Positions 1 to 8,611 of a stretch of 64,000 bases of DNA are shown here, in pieces. The stretch is from Deltaproteobacteria bacterium (GTDB lineage Bacteria; Lernaellota; Lernaellaia; JACKCT01). The notes beneath the pieces are model-generated. The model had not been told where the DNA came from and searched no databases. It was given only the letters and a program-made list of their open reading frames with translations. Both the position numbers and the translations under genes were made by a program. The stretch's first letter is position 1. Every line of letters starts with the position of its first letter. Location of the stretch: NCBI GenBank assembly GCA_020633895.1, contig JACKCT010000004.1:124001-188000 (forward strand). Direction: 5' to 3'.

Positions 1-630
1 GGGAGATATGCGCAAAACAAGCCGATCTCGTTGGAGGCGTCCATCGCCTTCGAGCAATCCTACGGCGGCGTGGACGGCGATTCGGCCAGCTCCACCGAGG
101 CGTTCGCGCTGCTCTCGGCGCTATCCAACGTGCCGCTCAAGCAGTCGGTGGCCGTGACAGGTTCGATCAACCAAAACGGCGAAATTCAACCCATCGGCGG
201 CGTGAACGAAAAGATCGAAGGCTTCTATCTGACCTGCAAGGCGCGGGGGCTGAGCGGCGAGCAGGGGGTCATCATCCCGACGCAGAACGTCAACGACCTC
301 ATGCTCCCCCACGATCTCGTCAGGGACGTGCGCAAGGGAAAATTCAAGATCTGGGCGATCCGCGACGTGGACGAGGGCCTGGAAATCCTCACCGGCCAGG
401 CCGCCGGCAAGCGGGACGAAAAAGGCCGCTATCCGGAAGGTTCGATCAACTCCCGGGTCGATCTGCGCATCTACCGGCTGGCCAAGGCGTTGCAGGAATT
501 CGGCAAGGATAAGAAAACGCAGCACGCCAAACTCGCCGAAACGAAGCAAACGGACAACGGCGGCGCTCCTCCCAAAAGCCCGGATAAACCCGGCGACAAA
601 GTCCCCCCCGAAGACGGCGACGGAAAATGA
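1..630 (+). CDS. Lon-like protease, C-terminal part (5' end outside window)
   Basis: The gene is cut by the window edge; translation is open from base 1. The visible part is the serine-lysine proteolytic domain of a Lon-family ATP-dependent protease. The catalytic Ser lies in GDSASS (about residue 28 of the fragment) and the catalytic Lys in GGVNEKIEG (about residue 71). The wording around the Ser, and the following GVIIPTQNVNDLML stretch, fit the Lon-like family with an unusual N-terminal AAA domain (YcbZ/LonB-like) better than classical LonA; this is recalled from the family, not searched. The last 60 or so residues form a charged, Pro/Lys/Asp-rich tail without a recognisable fold. The stop overlaps the next ATG (ATGA), so the two genes are probably translationally coupled. 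Expected role: cytoplasmic protein quality control. Confidence 0.85.
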   Translation, partial: GRYAQNKPISLEASIAFEQSYGGVDGDSASSTEAFALLSALSNVPLKQSVAVTGSINQNGEIQPIGGVNEKIEGFYLTCKARGLSGEQGVIIPTQNVNDLMLPHDLVRDVRKGKFKIWAIRDVDEGLEILTGQAAGKRDEKGRYPEGSINSRVDLRIYRLAKALQEFGKDKKTQHAKLAETKQTDNGGAPPKSPDKPGDKVPPEDGDGK

Positions 631-2843
631 GATTCCACGCAGGCCGACGACGCGCTTTCGGGATCGCGACGATCCTCGCGTGCCTGGCGGCCTCCGTTCT
701 CATCGCGCCAGCATCCGACGCTGACCGCCGCGTTCTCATCATCGGCATCGACGGCCTGAACTGGGAAAACCTCACCGGTATCGGCGCCGATCAGGTCGCG
801 CCCCACATCATGCGTTTTCAGCACGAAGGGGCGTGGGGGGTGTTGGAAAGCGAAGACCCCGTCGCCGGGGCCGCCATCTGGGCCAGCCTCGCCACCGGCA
901 AGACGCAGACCGACCACGGCGTCAGCGGTCCCTTGATGCCCGACGCGAACGGCACCGGGCTGGTGCCGCCCCGCCTGGAAGCGTTGCCTGTCTGGGACAT
1001 CGCCGACGCCCGCGAACGCAAATCCGCGCAGTATTTCTGGCCTGCTACCCATCGCAACAAAGTCGAAAAAGATCGTGTCCCGGAGCTCGCCGCCTACGCT
1101 CCGCTCGGACTGGCGGGCCGTTTGTCCTATCCCGTCGAAGCGCCGGAGCCGATCGACGCCACGACCGCCGCGAAATGGATCCAAGGTGATTTAAATCCGG
1201 AACTCGCATTGAACATCCGGCTCGCGACCCAGTCCCTGGCGGTCGTGCCTCAGTTGGTCGAGCGAGCTTTTGACGACGGCAATCGCCTTGTCGCGGCGTT
1301 TATGGACGGCGTGGCTTCCGGTCGCCATCACGACGGCGCGGCGCGCCTTCTCGGCGTCAGGCAAGGCAAAATCCCGCGTCCGAAATTGACGCCCGAATAC
1401 TTGGCGAAATTGGACGAAGCCGTCGGCCGGATGATCGACGCCGCGGGTTCGGATGCGTATGTCATCCTGGTGAGCGACTCCATCGTGCCGCCCCGCGCGT
1501 ACGAAGACGAACTCGAGGGCGAGGCCCATCCGATTCACGGCATCATCGGCATCCTGGGCCCCGGCGTGCCCGCCAAACGGCTGGAGATGCCCACGGTGCT
1601 CGACCTCGTGCCGACGACGCTGGCCGTCCTCGGCCTGCCGATCGCCAAGGACATGCCCGGGCACGTGCTCGACGCGGCGATTCCGATGATCAAGCTGAGC
1701 GACGAGACGGTGCCGTCCTACGAAAATCTGGTCCGTCGGCCGTACGCGCCCGGGGGACCGACGCTGGAAGAAGGGGACCTGACGCACATCCCCGGCCTGC
1801 GAGCCGCGCTGGACGAGGGCCTGGCGGTGTGGGCGAATCCACGCAATCGCTATGCGCTGGATCTCATTGTCGACGGCAAAACCAACGGCGCGTACGAAGA
1901 GGTCGATCAGGACGTGCGCCGAAACGCGATGAACGCCGTCTCCCATTATCTGTGCGGCCTTCTTCTCGACGCCCAGGGCAAACGCTCCGAGGCGTTGGAG
2001 AAGCTCGACGCCGCGCGGGAAAATATCGATCGGCAGTTGGAAGCGTTGACGCCGGGACAAGACGGGAAGCCTCCTTCGCCGTCGAAAACCGACAAGGCCA
2101 TGCGTCTGCTGATTACGGCGGTGGGCGAGGCGGCGGCGCGCATTCGCATCGAGATCGACGCCTTCGGCGCGGCAACCGACGGCGTGGAATGGGCGGCGGC
2201 CCGGGCGCCGGACTCGGCTCCGTGGGATTTGTGGCGGGCCCGTCTGGATGTGGCGCAAGGAGAGATCGAGCGGGGCAAGGCGCGCATCGACGCGTATCTG
2301 GAGGCTAACAAGCCGACGGCCGCCGCGCGACTGTTGCAGGCCCGCATCGCGCGTATCGAGAAGAAGCCGGACGAAGTTTTGGCGGCCTTGGAGCAGGGAA
2401 CGAAAGAGGCGCCGGACAGTGTCATGCTCTGGCGCGAATTGGGCGTGGCCTACTACAACGGCCGCGATTTCGAAAAGGCGACGCGCGCGTTCAAACAGGC
2501 ACGAAAGCTCGGCGACCGGGACGCGCGCTCGGCGTTCCTGCTGGCCTCCAGCCTCAACAGCCTGCGCCGGACGGATGAGGCGAGGGCGGCGTTAATCGAG
2601 TTGCTGCGCGAGGAGCCGTTGGACGACCAGGCCTGGCACGCGATGGCGCAGATGGCGCGGGCCGCCGGCGACGAGGAATTCGCGCGCATGGTCGGCGTCT
2701 ATCGTCGCGCGGTGGCCGAGGATTTCGCCTTTGAGTGGCTGTTGAAAAACCCGCCCGACATGCCGCCGCCGCTTCCGAACGATCCGATTGTCCCGCCCGA
2801 AGCCGCCGATGTGGATGGCGCGACTATTCCGGAGGATCGGTGA
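627..2843 (+). CDS. Alkaline phosphatase/phosphodiesterase-fold protein fused to TPR repeats, exported
   Basis: An N-terminal Arg-rich segment and hydrophobic stretch (about residues 10-30) look like a signal peptide. Residues about 35-350 resemble the alkaline phosphatase/type I phosphodiesterase superfamily: a first metal Asp in IIGIDGLNW, the nucleophile region AAIWASLATGKTQTDHG, and HPIHGIIGILGPG near the end. The usual SDHG metal motif reads SDSIVPP here, so one His ligand seems to be missing. After a linker, residues about 430-700 contain TPR-like helical pairs (for example around LWRELGVAYYNGRDFEKATRAF). The C-terminus is Pro-rich. The start overlaps the Lon-like stop, which supports co-expression. 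The product is probably periplasmic or envelope-anchored; its substrate is unknown. The 3' end overlaps the convergent next gene by 20 bases. Confidence 0.75.
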   Translation: MRFHAGRRRAFGIATILACLAASVLIAPASDADRRVLIIGIDGLNWENLTGIGADQVAPHIMRFQHEGAWGVLESEDPVAGAAIWASLATGKTQTDHGVSGPLMPDANGTGLVPPRLEALPVWDIADARERKSAQYFWPATHRNKVEKDRVPELAAYAPLGLAGRLSYPVEAPEPIDATTAAKWIQGDLNPELALNIRLATQSLAVVPQLVERAFDDGNRLVAAFMDGVASGRHHDGAARLLGVRQGKIPRPKLTPEYLAKLDEAVGRMIDAAGSDAYVILVSDSIVPPRAYEDELEGEAHPIHGIIGILGPGVPAKRLEMPTVLDLVPTTLAVLGLPIAKDMPGHVLDAAIPMIKLSDETVPSYENLVRRPYAPGGPTLEEGDLTHIPGLRAALDEGLAVWANPRNRYALDLIVDGKTNGAYEEVDQDVRRNAMNAVSHYLCGLLLDAQGKRSEALEKLDAARENIDRQLEALTPGQDGKPPSPSKTDKAMRLLITAVGEAAARIRIEIDAFGAATDGVEWAAARAPDSAPWDLWRARLDVAQGEIERGKARIDAYLEANKPTAAARLLQARIARIEKKPDEVLAALEQGTKEAPDSVMLWRELGVAYYNGRDFEKATRAFKQARKLGDRDARSAFLLASSLNSLRRTDEARAALIELLREEPLDDQAWHAMAQMARAAGDEEFARMVGVYRRAVAEDFAFEWLLKNPPDMPPPLPNDPIVPPEAADVDGATIPEDR

Positions 2844-3549
2844 TAAACCCGCCGCCCAGACCGATGCGAAAATACAGCACGTTGGCGAGGACTTCCTGAT
2901 CGAGGCCGGGGTCGCTGCGTTTTTGCGGCGAGATGCCGAATTGATAATCGAAGCCGCCGTAGAGCATCAGATAACCCTGCTTGAGCGGCATGAACAATCC
3001 GCCGAATTCCAGGCCCAGCGCCCCGGAGATTCCCGGTTCGAAATCGGGAATTTCATCGGGATCGGCCCCGAACAGATCGGTATAAATCACCTGAAAACGC
3101 ACGTCGCCGTAGCCGTGGGCGGGCAATTCGTCCCAGGTATTTCGCACGCTCCATTTGGGCTTGTAATAATAGTCCATGAATCCGAAGCGGATGAGCGCGG
3201 CGATGTCCTCGAAGGTGGCATCGCGGGCATCGCGGGTGAATTCGGGCGTCTGCAGCGCGATGGGGATGCGCCGGTAAAAAAGAGACACGCCTCCGAAGAC
3301 GTTATTCGAGCCGATGTAGAGAAAAGTGCCGCCCGGCGCGACGTAGGGATAGGTCGAACCGAGCAGAGCGACGTTGCGATCGCGCGTCGCGGTGATGGTC
3401 CGCCACTGCGTCTGGGCACTGCCCAGCGCGCCGATTTCCAATTCCGGCCCGAAGGCCAATGCCCGCGCGGACGCCGATTCGGCAAAACCGAAAGTCGCGA
3501 CAACCACCAACACCGCGAGCGCAAACGCGGGCCTCGTTTTCTTTCGCAC
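2824..3549 (-). CDS. Putative outer-membrane beta-barrel protein
   Basis: About 240 residues with a clear signal peptide (RKK followed by a hydrophobic run ending near ASARA) and then a Gly/aromatic-rich sequence with alternating hydrophobic residues (YLMLYGGFDYQFG, VLYFRIGLGGGF), as in small outer-membrane barrels. The GTG start is chosen because GGAGG lies five bases upstream; an in-frame ATG ten codons earlier has no such site and would put extra residues before the signal peptide. I do not recognise a specific family. It is transcribed convergently to the phosphatase-TPR gene and overlaps its 3' end. Confidence 0.6.
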   Translation of the reverse strand: MRKKTRPAFALAVLVVVATFGFAESASARALAFGPELEIGALGSAQTQWRTITATRDRNVALLGSTYPYVAPGGTFLYIGSNNVFGGVSLFYRRIPIALQTPEFTRDARDATFEDIAALIRFGFMDYYYKPKWSVRNTWDELPAHGYGDVRFQVIYTDLFGADPDEIPDFEPGISGALGLEFGGLFMPLKQGYLMLYGGFDYQFGISPQKRSDPGLDQEVLANVLYFRIGLGGGFITDPPE

Positions 3550-3767
3550 CAACACCTCCAAGGTCGTCCCGAGATGCAATCAGCGCCGGGGCGCGGTGTC
3601 AAGCAAAGGCCGCGTTGTTGCGCCGTTCGACACGCCGGACCGTGGAAATGCGAGATCGGCCACGGGAATCAGCGTGGAAATTGAATCGACCGGGAAAAAA
3701 ACCATGGATCGAGTTGCCGGAACGAAATTGATGCTCACAATGTCGTAAGGCATTTGGAGGCGTAACG

Positions 3768-4700
3768 ATGGGACGGTTCGACGATCGGGCGCGCAATGGA
3801 GACCGGGGATTCGGCGATCTTCTGGTCTGGCAACTCGGCTTGAAAGAGGGCGACGATCACGCCGCGCGTCCGGCCTGGACAAATATTCCGATCGCCGAAG
3901 ACCCCACCGCCGCCTTGCGCCAAGCCAACGGGCGACCTCAGGTGTCGTGGTTCGGCCACGCCTCGGCCCACATCCGCCTGGGCGGCGCTTCGTTTCTGGT
4001 CGACCCGGTGGAGGGCGACGCGTTCATGGTTCCGCGCAAAACGCAGCCCGTGCCGATTTCCCGGATTGTTCCCAAGCCCAGCGCCGTCCTCGTCACGCAC
4101 AACCACTACGACCACATGGACGAAAAGAGCCTGCTGCAATATCCGAAAACGACGCCGATTGTCGCGCCGTTGGGCCTGGGTGACTGGTTCGTGCGTCGCG
4201 GCTTCACCAACGTGAGCGAATTCGATTGGTGGCAGTCGACGGTCATCGATGACGTGCGCGTCACCTTCGTGCCGTCCCAGCATTGGTCGCGACGCGGGCT
4301 GTTTGACCAAAACAACTCGCTGTGGGGCGGCTACGTTTTCGAAGGATCGGGGTACACGGTGCATCACGCGGGGGATTCGGGATACACCGACGACTTCGGC
4401 GAAATCGGCCGACGCTTTCCCAACGTGGATCTGGCTTTCATCCCGATCGGCGCTTATGCCCCGCGATGGTTCATGAAACCGGCCCACATGAACCCGGTCG
4501 AGGCCATCAAGACCGCGCGGGACGTGGGGGCGGGGGCACTGGTGCCGATTCACTACGGCACGTTCATCCTCACCGACGAACCGTTGGGCGAGCCCCCGGC
4601 CTTGCTGGAAATGCACGCCGAGGACGAAGGTTTCAAGGACGTGCGCTTTCTGCCGGTGGGCGGGTCGATGTATCTGGACGGCGACCGCGAAACCGTCTGA
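3768..4700 (+). CDS. Metallo-beta-lactamase-fold hydrolase (NAPE-PLD/UlaG-like)
   Basis: A cytoplasmic hydrolase of the metallo-beta-lactamase fold with a complete metal site. It has HNHYDH (HxHxDH) at about residues 111-116, a following His in PSQHWSRR, Asp in HHAGDSGYTDDF, and His in PIHYGTF. The WFGHAS start of the domain and the QHWSRR signature resemble N-acyl phosphatidylethanolamine phospholipase D-type members, so a phospholipid or other phosphodiester substrate is possible but unproven. The N-terminal 45 residues are extra. A strong GGAGG seven bases upstream supports the ATG. It converges with the cysteine desulfurase gene, 20 bases away. Confidence 0.8.
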   Translation: MGRFDDRARNGDRGFGDLLVWQLGLKEGDDHAARPAWTNIPIAEDPTAALRQANGRPQVSWFGHASAHIRLGGASFLVDPVEGDAFMVPRKTQPVPISRIVPKPSAVLVTHNHYDHMDEKSLLQYPKTTPIVAPLGLGDWFVRRGFTNVSEFDWWQSTVIDDVRVTFVPSQHWSRRGLFDQNNSLWGGYVFEGSGYTVHHAGDSGYTDDFGEIGRRFPNVDLAFIPIGAYAPRWFMKPAHMNPVEAIKTARDVGAGALVPIHYGTFILTDEPLGEPPALLEMHAEDEGFKDVRFLPVGGSMYLDGDRETV

Positions 4701-4720
4701 GACGGCCTGAAAGATTTTCC

Positions 4721-5863
4721 CTAAACCGAACGCAGGCGCCGGACCGTCTCCTCCAGCGTATCGAGAGTGGCGTCGATTTCCTGGGCGGTGGTTTCGCGGC
4801 TCAGGGAGAAACGCACGGCTCCCATCGCGTATTCGTCGTCCATGCCCATCGCATCCAGAACATGGCTGCGGGACAAGCTGCCCGAGCTGCACGCGCTGCC
4901 GGCGGACGCGGCGATATCGGCCAGATCCAGATTCAACAGGATCGATTCGGTTTCCAGATTCTTGAAACAGACGTGGGAGGTATTGGGCAGGCGCGGGCGG
5001 TCTTGCGCCGTGACGCGCACGTCCTTGATGCGGGCGACCAGTTCCCCTTCGAAATAATCCCGCAGCCAACGCATATGCGCCACGTCGGCGTCCCGCCGTT
5101 TCTCGGCCAGGTCCATCGCCTTGGCGAATCCGACAATCGACGGCACGTTCTCCGTTCCCGCGCGCCGCGCCCGCTCATGATGCCCGCCGCGAATGAGCGG
5201 CTCCAACTCGATCCCCTTGCGAGCAAACAGCAGGCCGACGCCCTTGGGGCCATGGAATTTGTGCGCCGAGAGGGTCAGCAGATCCACGCCCAGTTGATCG
5301 ACATCCAGGTGCGTCCGACCGCCGGCCTGGACCGCGTCCACATGAAACGGAATGCCGATTTCGTCGCAGATTTGCGCGACGGCTTCGATGGGCTGGAAGG
5401 TCCCGATTTCGTTGTTGGCGTACATCATGGAGACGAGAATCGTCCCATCAGTGACGGCCTCGCGAACGGCCGCCGCTTCGACCACGCCCGAACTGTTGAC
5501 GGGGACGATGGTCAGATCGAATCCCTCTCGGCGAAGGGTATCGAACGCTTCGAGCACGGAAGGGTGCTCAATGGCCGTCGTGATGACGTGTCGCCCCTTG
5601 TCGCGGCGAGAGCGCGCCAGGCCGAGGATCGCCAGGTTGTTGGCCTCCGACCCTCCGGCGGTGAAAATCAATTCCTTGGGATCGGCGTCCAAATGCTCGG
5701 CGACGGTCTCGCGGGCGTCGTCCATGGCGCGGCGGGCCATCTGGCCGGGGCGGTGGATGCTCGACGGATTGCCGTAGATTTCGTGCATGAACGGCAGCAT
5801 GGCGTCGATCACATCCGGGTCGGGACGCGTGGTCGCGTTGTTGTCCAAATAGACCTGGCGCAT
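4721..5863 (-). CDS. Cysteine desulfurase (NifS/IscS family)
   Basis: A PLP-dependent enzyme that takes sulfur from cysteine for Fe-S cluster or thio-cofactor assembly. It begins MRQVYLDNNATT, the usual N-terminus of the family, so this ATG is preferred over one 19 codons upstream. Seen: GGSEANNLA, the ATAIEHPS-like segment TTAIEHPSVLEAF, the PLP-binding Lys in SAHKFHGPKG, and the catalytic Cys in SAGSACSSGS. Its length of 380 residues is normal. No iscU, iscR or thiI lies beside it, so its sulfur acceptor cannot be read from context. It is divergent from the glycosylase gene. Confidence 0.92.
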   Translation of the reverse strand: MRQVYLDNNATTRPDPDVIDAMLPFMHEIYGNPSSIHRPGQMARRAMDDARETVAEHLDADPKELIFTAGGSEANNLAILGLARSRRDKGRHVITTAIEHPSVLEAFDTLRREGFDLTIVPVNSSGVVEAAAVREAVTDGTILVSMMYANNEIGTFQPIEAVAQICDEIGIPFHVDAVQAGGRTHLDVDQLGVDLLTLSAHKFHGPKGVGLLFARKGIELEPLIRGGHHERARRAGTENVPSIVGFAKAMDLAEKRRDADVAHMRWLRDYFEGELVARIKDVRVTAQDRPRLPNTSHVCFKNLETESILLNLDLADIAASAGSACSSGSLSRSHVLDAMGMDDEYAMGAVRFSLSRETTAQEIDATLDTLEETVRRLRSV

Positions 5864-5950
5864 GGATGGCCCTATAACGTTGAGTCGATCACGATGACGC
5901 GGGCACGGTGGGCGCGTCAAGCCAGGGTTTTACCGAGACGGGAGCCGGAA

Positions 5951-6646
5951 TTGAACGACGAGACCGCCCAACGGGTCGCCAGGCAGTGCCCCACGCGAAA
6001 GACCTTCGGGCCCCTGCGGCTCCAGTCCATTCGCGATGCCATGTCGCGGCATTTCGGCCGGCTGCATTGGTGGCCGGGGGAAACGCCCTTCGAGGTGTGC
6101 GTCGGCGCGATTCTGACGCAAAACACGGCCTGGACCAATGTCGAAAAAGCTATTGCGAACCTCAAAGCGGCCGGCGCCTTGGATTGCAACAAGATCGCGA
6201 CCATGCCCGAATCCCGTCTGGCCGAGCTGATCCGTCCTTCCGGTTATTTTAACCAAAAGGCGGCACGCCTGCGCGACTTTGCGCGGTTTCTGTTGGAGGG
6301 CTACGAAGGGCGCGTCGAGGCCATGGCGTCCCGGCCGATCGATGACCTGCGCGAGGAACTGCTCTCCCTCAAGGGCATCGGTCCGGAGACGGCCGATTCG
6401 ATCCTGCTCTATGCCCTGGAAATGCCGTCCTTCGTCATCGACGCCTACACCAAACGCATCTTTTCGCGGAAGGGCGCGTTCGACGGCAAGATCGATTATC
6501 ACGACGCGAAGGCCTATTTCGAGAAGCGCGTGGAACGGGACGTGGACGGATACAACGAATTTCACGCGCAGATCGTCATGCTCGGCAAGGACTATTGCCG
6601 AAAATCCGATCCCCGCTGCGACACTTGTCCCATCCGCGGGCTGTAG
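5951..6646 (+). CDS. Endonuclease III-type DNA glycosylase (COG2231-like), Fe-S loop one Cys short
   Basis: A HhH-GPD superfamily DNA repair protein. Seen: HWWPGETPFEVCVGAILTQN, a helix-hairpin-helix around LKGIGPETADSIL (residues about 140-152), and the catalytic Asp in FVIDAYTKRI (residue 164). The position of the usual endonuclease III Lys in the hairpin is Glu, as I recall for this subgroup, suggesting glycosylase without strong lyase activity. The Fe-S loop has Cys216, Cys223 and Cys226 with normal C-x6-C-x2-C spacing, but the fourth Cys (x5 later) is replaced exactly by the TAG stop. A TTG start with GGGAG about seven bases upstream is chosen; an ATG at 5894 is the alternative. The same frame stays open much further upstream, but that part is antisense to the desulfurase. 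Confidence 0.8.
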   Translation: MNDETAQRVARQCPTRKTFGPLRLQSIRDAMSRHFGRLHWWPGETPFEVCVGAILTQNTAWTNVEKAIANLKAAGALDCNKIATMPESRLAELIRPSGYFNQKAARLRDFARFLLEGYEGRVEAMASRPIDDLREELLSLKGIGPETADSILLYALEMPSFVIDAYTKRIFSRKGAFDGKIDYHDAKAYFEKRVERDVDGYNEFHAQIVMLGKDYCRKSDPRCDTCPIRGL

Positions 6647-6673
6647 GCCGCGGTCACGGCTTCGGGATGATTA

Positions 6674-7063
6674 TTAACTGATGTTGATGATCGGGTACTT
6701 GTCCGTGAAGGCCTGCTCGTAGACGCCGAAGATGCGGTACATCGTTCCCGGCTTGAGGGTTTTGAACAGATCCTCGTGGGTGCCTTTGTCGAAGTAGACG
6801 CCGAACTCCCGGCTCTCCCCCGAGAAGATCAGCTTGCGCGTGCCTTCCCGCTCGGATTCGATTTCCCGCTCGTAGGTCAGCAACACATTGATCGGTTTGT
6901 CGTAAAACTTGGACGCGCCGACCGTCAGGGCGGTGGGGGTGACTTCCTCGGCGCCGGGGTTGGGATTACCGATGACGGGGTACTCTTTGTTCGAGCAGGC
7001 GGTGAAATTGGCGATGAGCAGGACGCTCAGGAAGATGAGCAGGGCGCGGGTCATGGGGCGCAT
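6674..7063 (-). CDS. Small lipoprotein of unknown function
   Basis: 129 residues with a lipoprotein signal: a hydrophobic run ending in NFTAC, with the Cys at about residue 23. The remainder is mixed alpha/beta sequence without a family I recognise (ends TDKYPIINIS). The ATG has GAGGAGG seven bases upstream. It shares one base with the stop of the preceding gene (TAATG), so the two are co-transcribed and probably translationally coupled. The partner carries calcium-binding-like repeats, so an envelope role is likely, with no more detail visible. Confidence 0.6.
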   Translation of the reverse strand: MRPMTRALLIFLSVLLIANFTACSNKEYPVIGNPNPGAEEVTPTALTVGASKFYDKPINVLLTYEREIESEREGTRKLIFSGESREFGVYFDKGTHEDLFKTLKPGTMYRIFGVYEQAFTDKYPIINIS

Positions 7064-7629
7064 TAGGAAGCCTCCTCGGTTTTCGGCGGGGTTTCGGCGG
7101 CGGAGTCGTTCTCGGGCTGGGACGCGTCGGGAGTCTTGGCGCCCGACTCATCGGCCTTCTCGGCGTCGCCTTCCCCCGGCCGACGGGTTTCGTCGAATTT
7201 GCCGTCGCCGTCCGTGTCGGTTTCGTCCAGCGTCGGCGTTTCCGTGTCCTGATTGTACGTGATGCGTCGCTCGTAGACGCCGTTTTTGTCCAAATCGCGC
7301 CAAACGTACTTCAGCCGCGACTTGCCGTTGTGCAAGGCGTATTCAGCTTTGATCTCGAAGACTTCGTCGGTGTCCTGGTCGACCAGAACGGTCTTCAACT
7401 CGCCGTTCTCATAGCTTTCCTTGTGATCGATCACGCCGTCGAAGTTCCGGTCCTTGGTCAACGAGACGAGATTTCCGTCCTTGGTCATTTCAATCCATTG
7501 GTCCGGCTTGCCGTCGTTGTTCTTGTCCAGAACCTGCTGGGTGTTGCTGGAGGATTGGAAATACACAAACGCTCCGGCCAGGCCGAGCAGGGCGACCACC
7601 AGGACGATGTACTGCGTCTTCTTGGGCAT
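7063..7629 (-). CDS. Membrane-anchored protein with EF-hand-like Asp repeats
   Basis: Starts MPKKTQY followed by a hydrophobic anchor (residues about 6-22), so it is a signal-anchored or exported protein. The body carries several D-x-[DN]-x-[DG] loops: DKNNDGKPD, DRNFDGVID, DLDKNGVYE and DTDGDGKFDE. These resemble EF-hand/dockerin calcium loops without a full EF-hand. The last 45 residues are low-complexity Pro/Glu/Ala/Ser. The ATG at 7629 is preferred over one eight codons upstream because it sits directly before the basic residues of the anchor. It is first in a two-gene unit with the small lipoprotein. The family is not recognised. Confidence 0.6.
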   Translation of the reverse strand: MPKKTQYIVLVVALLGLAGAFVYFQSSSNTQQVLDKNNDGKPDQWIEMTKDGNLVSLTKDRNFDGVIDHKESYENGELKTVLVDQDTDEVFEIKAEYALHNGKSRLKYVWRDLDKNGVYERRITYNQDTETPTLDETDTDGDGKFDETRRPGEGDAEKADESGAKTPDASQPENDSAAETPPKTEEAS

Positions 7630-7917
7630 GAAAGGCGCCTTTCGGAAATTCATGTGCGGCTAAGGATAGGCCAATGGACGCGGGACGCAAGCCCATCGGC
7701 TGGAACGAGCGGCCGCCGTCCTTGTCGTCATTGAAGTCCCCGTCGGCACGTCGATTTCGTCGTCATCGTAGGCGCTGCCGGGCGATAGTTCCGGAAGAAA
7801 GTCCCGTACGGATACCAAGAATTGTCCTTCCGTGTTGAAGGTGCCGGGAGAATCGCCTAAACTCGTTGGGCTGTCGGCGGCTCAGCCGGCATCGGATCCT
7901 AGGACCTGGAGGGGATG

Positions 7918-8568
7918 ATGAAAGTCCGATACAACGGTCACTCGTGCTTTTCCATTTTCGACAAGGACGGTCTGTGCATCTTGATGGACCCGTACGAGCC
8001 GGGCTCCTACGGCGGCGCGATCTCCTATCACCCCATCGACTCCAAGCCGGACATTATCACCGTCTCCCACGACCATCCCGACCACAGCGACGTGGGCCAG
8101 TTTGAGGGGGATTTCGAGGTCTTGCGCGATGCCGGCGAGGCCAAGGGCATCAAGTTCGAGACCCTGCAGGTCTACCACGACCGATCCGAAGGCTCCGAGC
8201 GCGGCCCTTGCAAGATCTTCAAATTCCAGGTCGACGGCGTCACGATCTGCCACATGGCCGACCTGGGCCACGTCCTTTCCGACGAACAGGTCGAGTGGAT
8301 CGGCGATGTGGACGTGATGATGCTCCCCGTCGGCGGCTACTACACCATTGACGCCAACGAGGCGACCGACACCGTCGAACGCACCCGCCCCAAAATCGTC
8401 ATCCCCATGCACTACAAAACCGACAAATGCGGCTTCGACATCACCACCTACGAGCCGTTCATCGAAGGCAAGCAAAACGTCCAGGTTCTGGACACGGACG
8501 AGATCGAACTTTTCTCCGACAAGCTTCCGGGCGTGACGGAGATTTTTGTGTTGAAACATCGGCTCTAG
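7918..8568 (+). CDS. Metallo-beta-lactamase-fold hydrolase, UlaG-like
   Basis: About 216 residues. Starts MKVRYNGHSCF, typical of UPF0173/UlaG-like hydrolases. The metal site is complete: SHDHPDH (HxHxDH), HMADLGH, and His in PMHYKTDKCG. It is cytoplasmic with no signal peptide. Two tandem ATGs follow GGAGG; the second gives normal spacing of five bases and is chosen. The substrate cannot be inferred. It is followed 43 bases later by methylmalonyl-CoA epimerase and may share a transcript with it, ending at the hairpin near 9070. Confidence 0.85.
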   Translation: MKVRYNGHSCFSIFDKDGLCILMDPYEPGSYGGAISYHPIDSKPDIITVSHDHPDHSDVGQFEGDFEVLRDAGEAKGIKFETLQVYHDRSEGSERGPCKIFKFQVDGVTICHMADLGHVLSDEQVEWIGDVDVMMLPVGGYYTIDANEATDTVERTRPKIVIPMHYKTDKCGFDITTYEPFIEGKQNVQVLDTDEIELFSDKLPGVTEIFVLKHRL

Positions 8569-8611
8569 CGGATCTTCACGCGGACCGATTCTTTTTGGAG
8601 ACACGACAGCC

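Noticed and set aside
4322-5950. Long in-frame extension upstream of the glycosylase
   Set aside because: It overlaps the hydrolase and is antisense to the cysteine desulfurase. The glycosylase domain begins only after about 5950.
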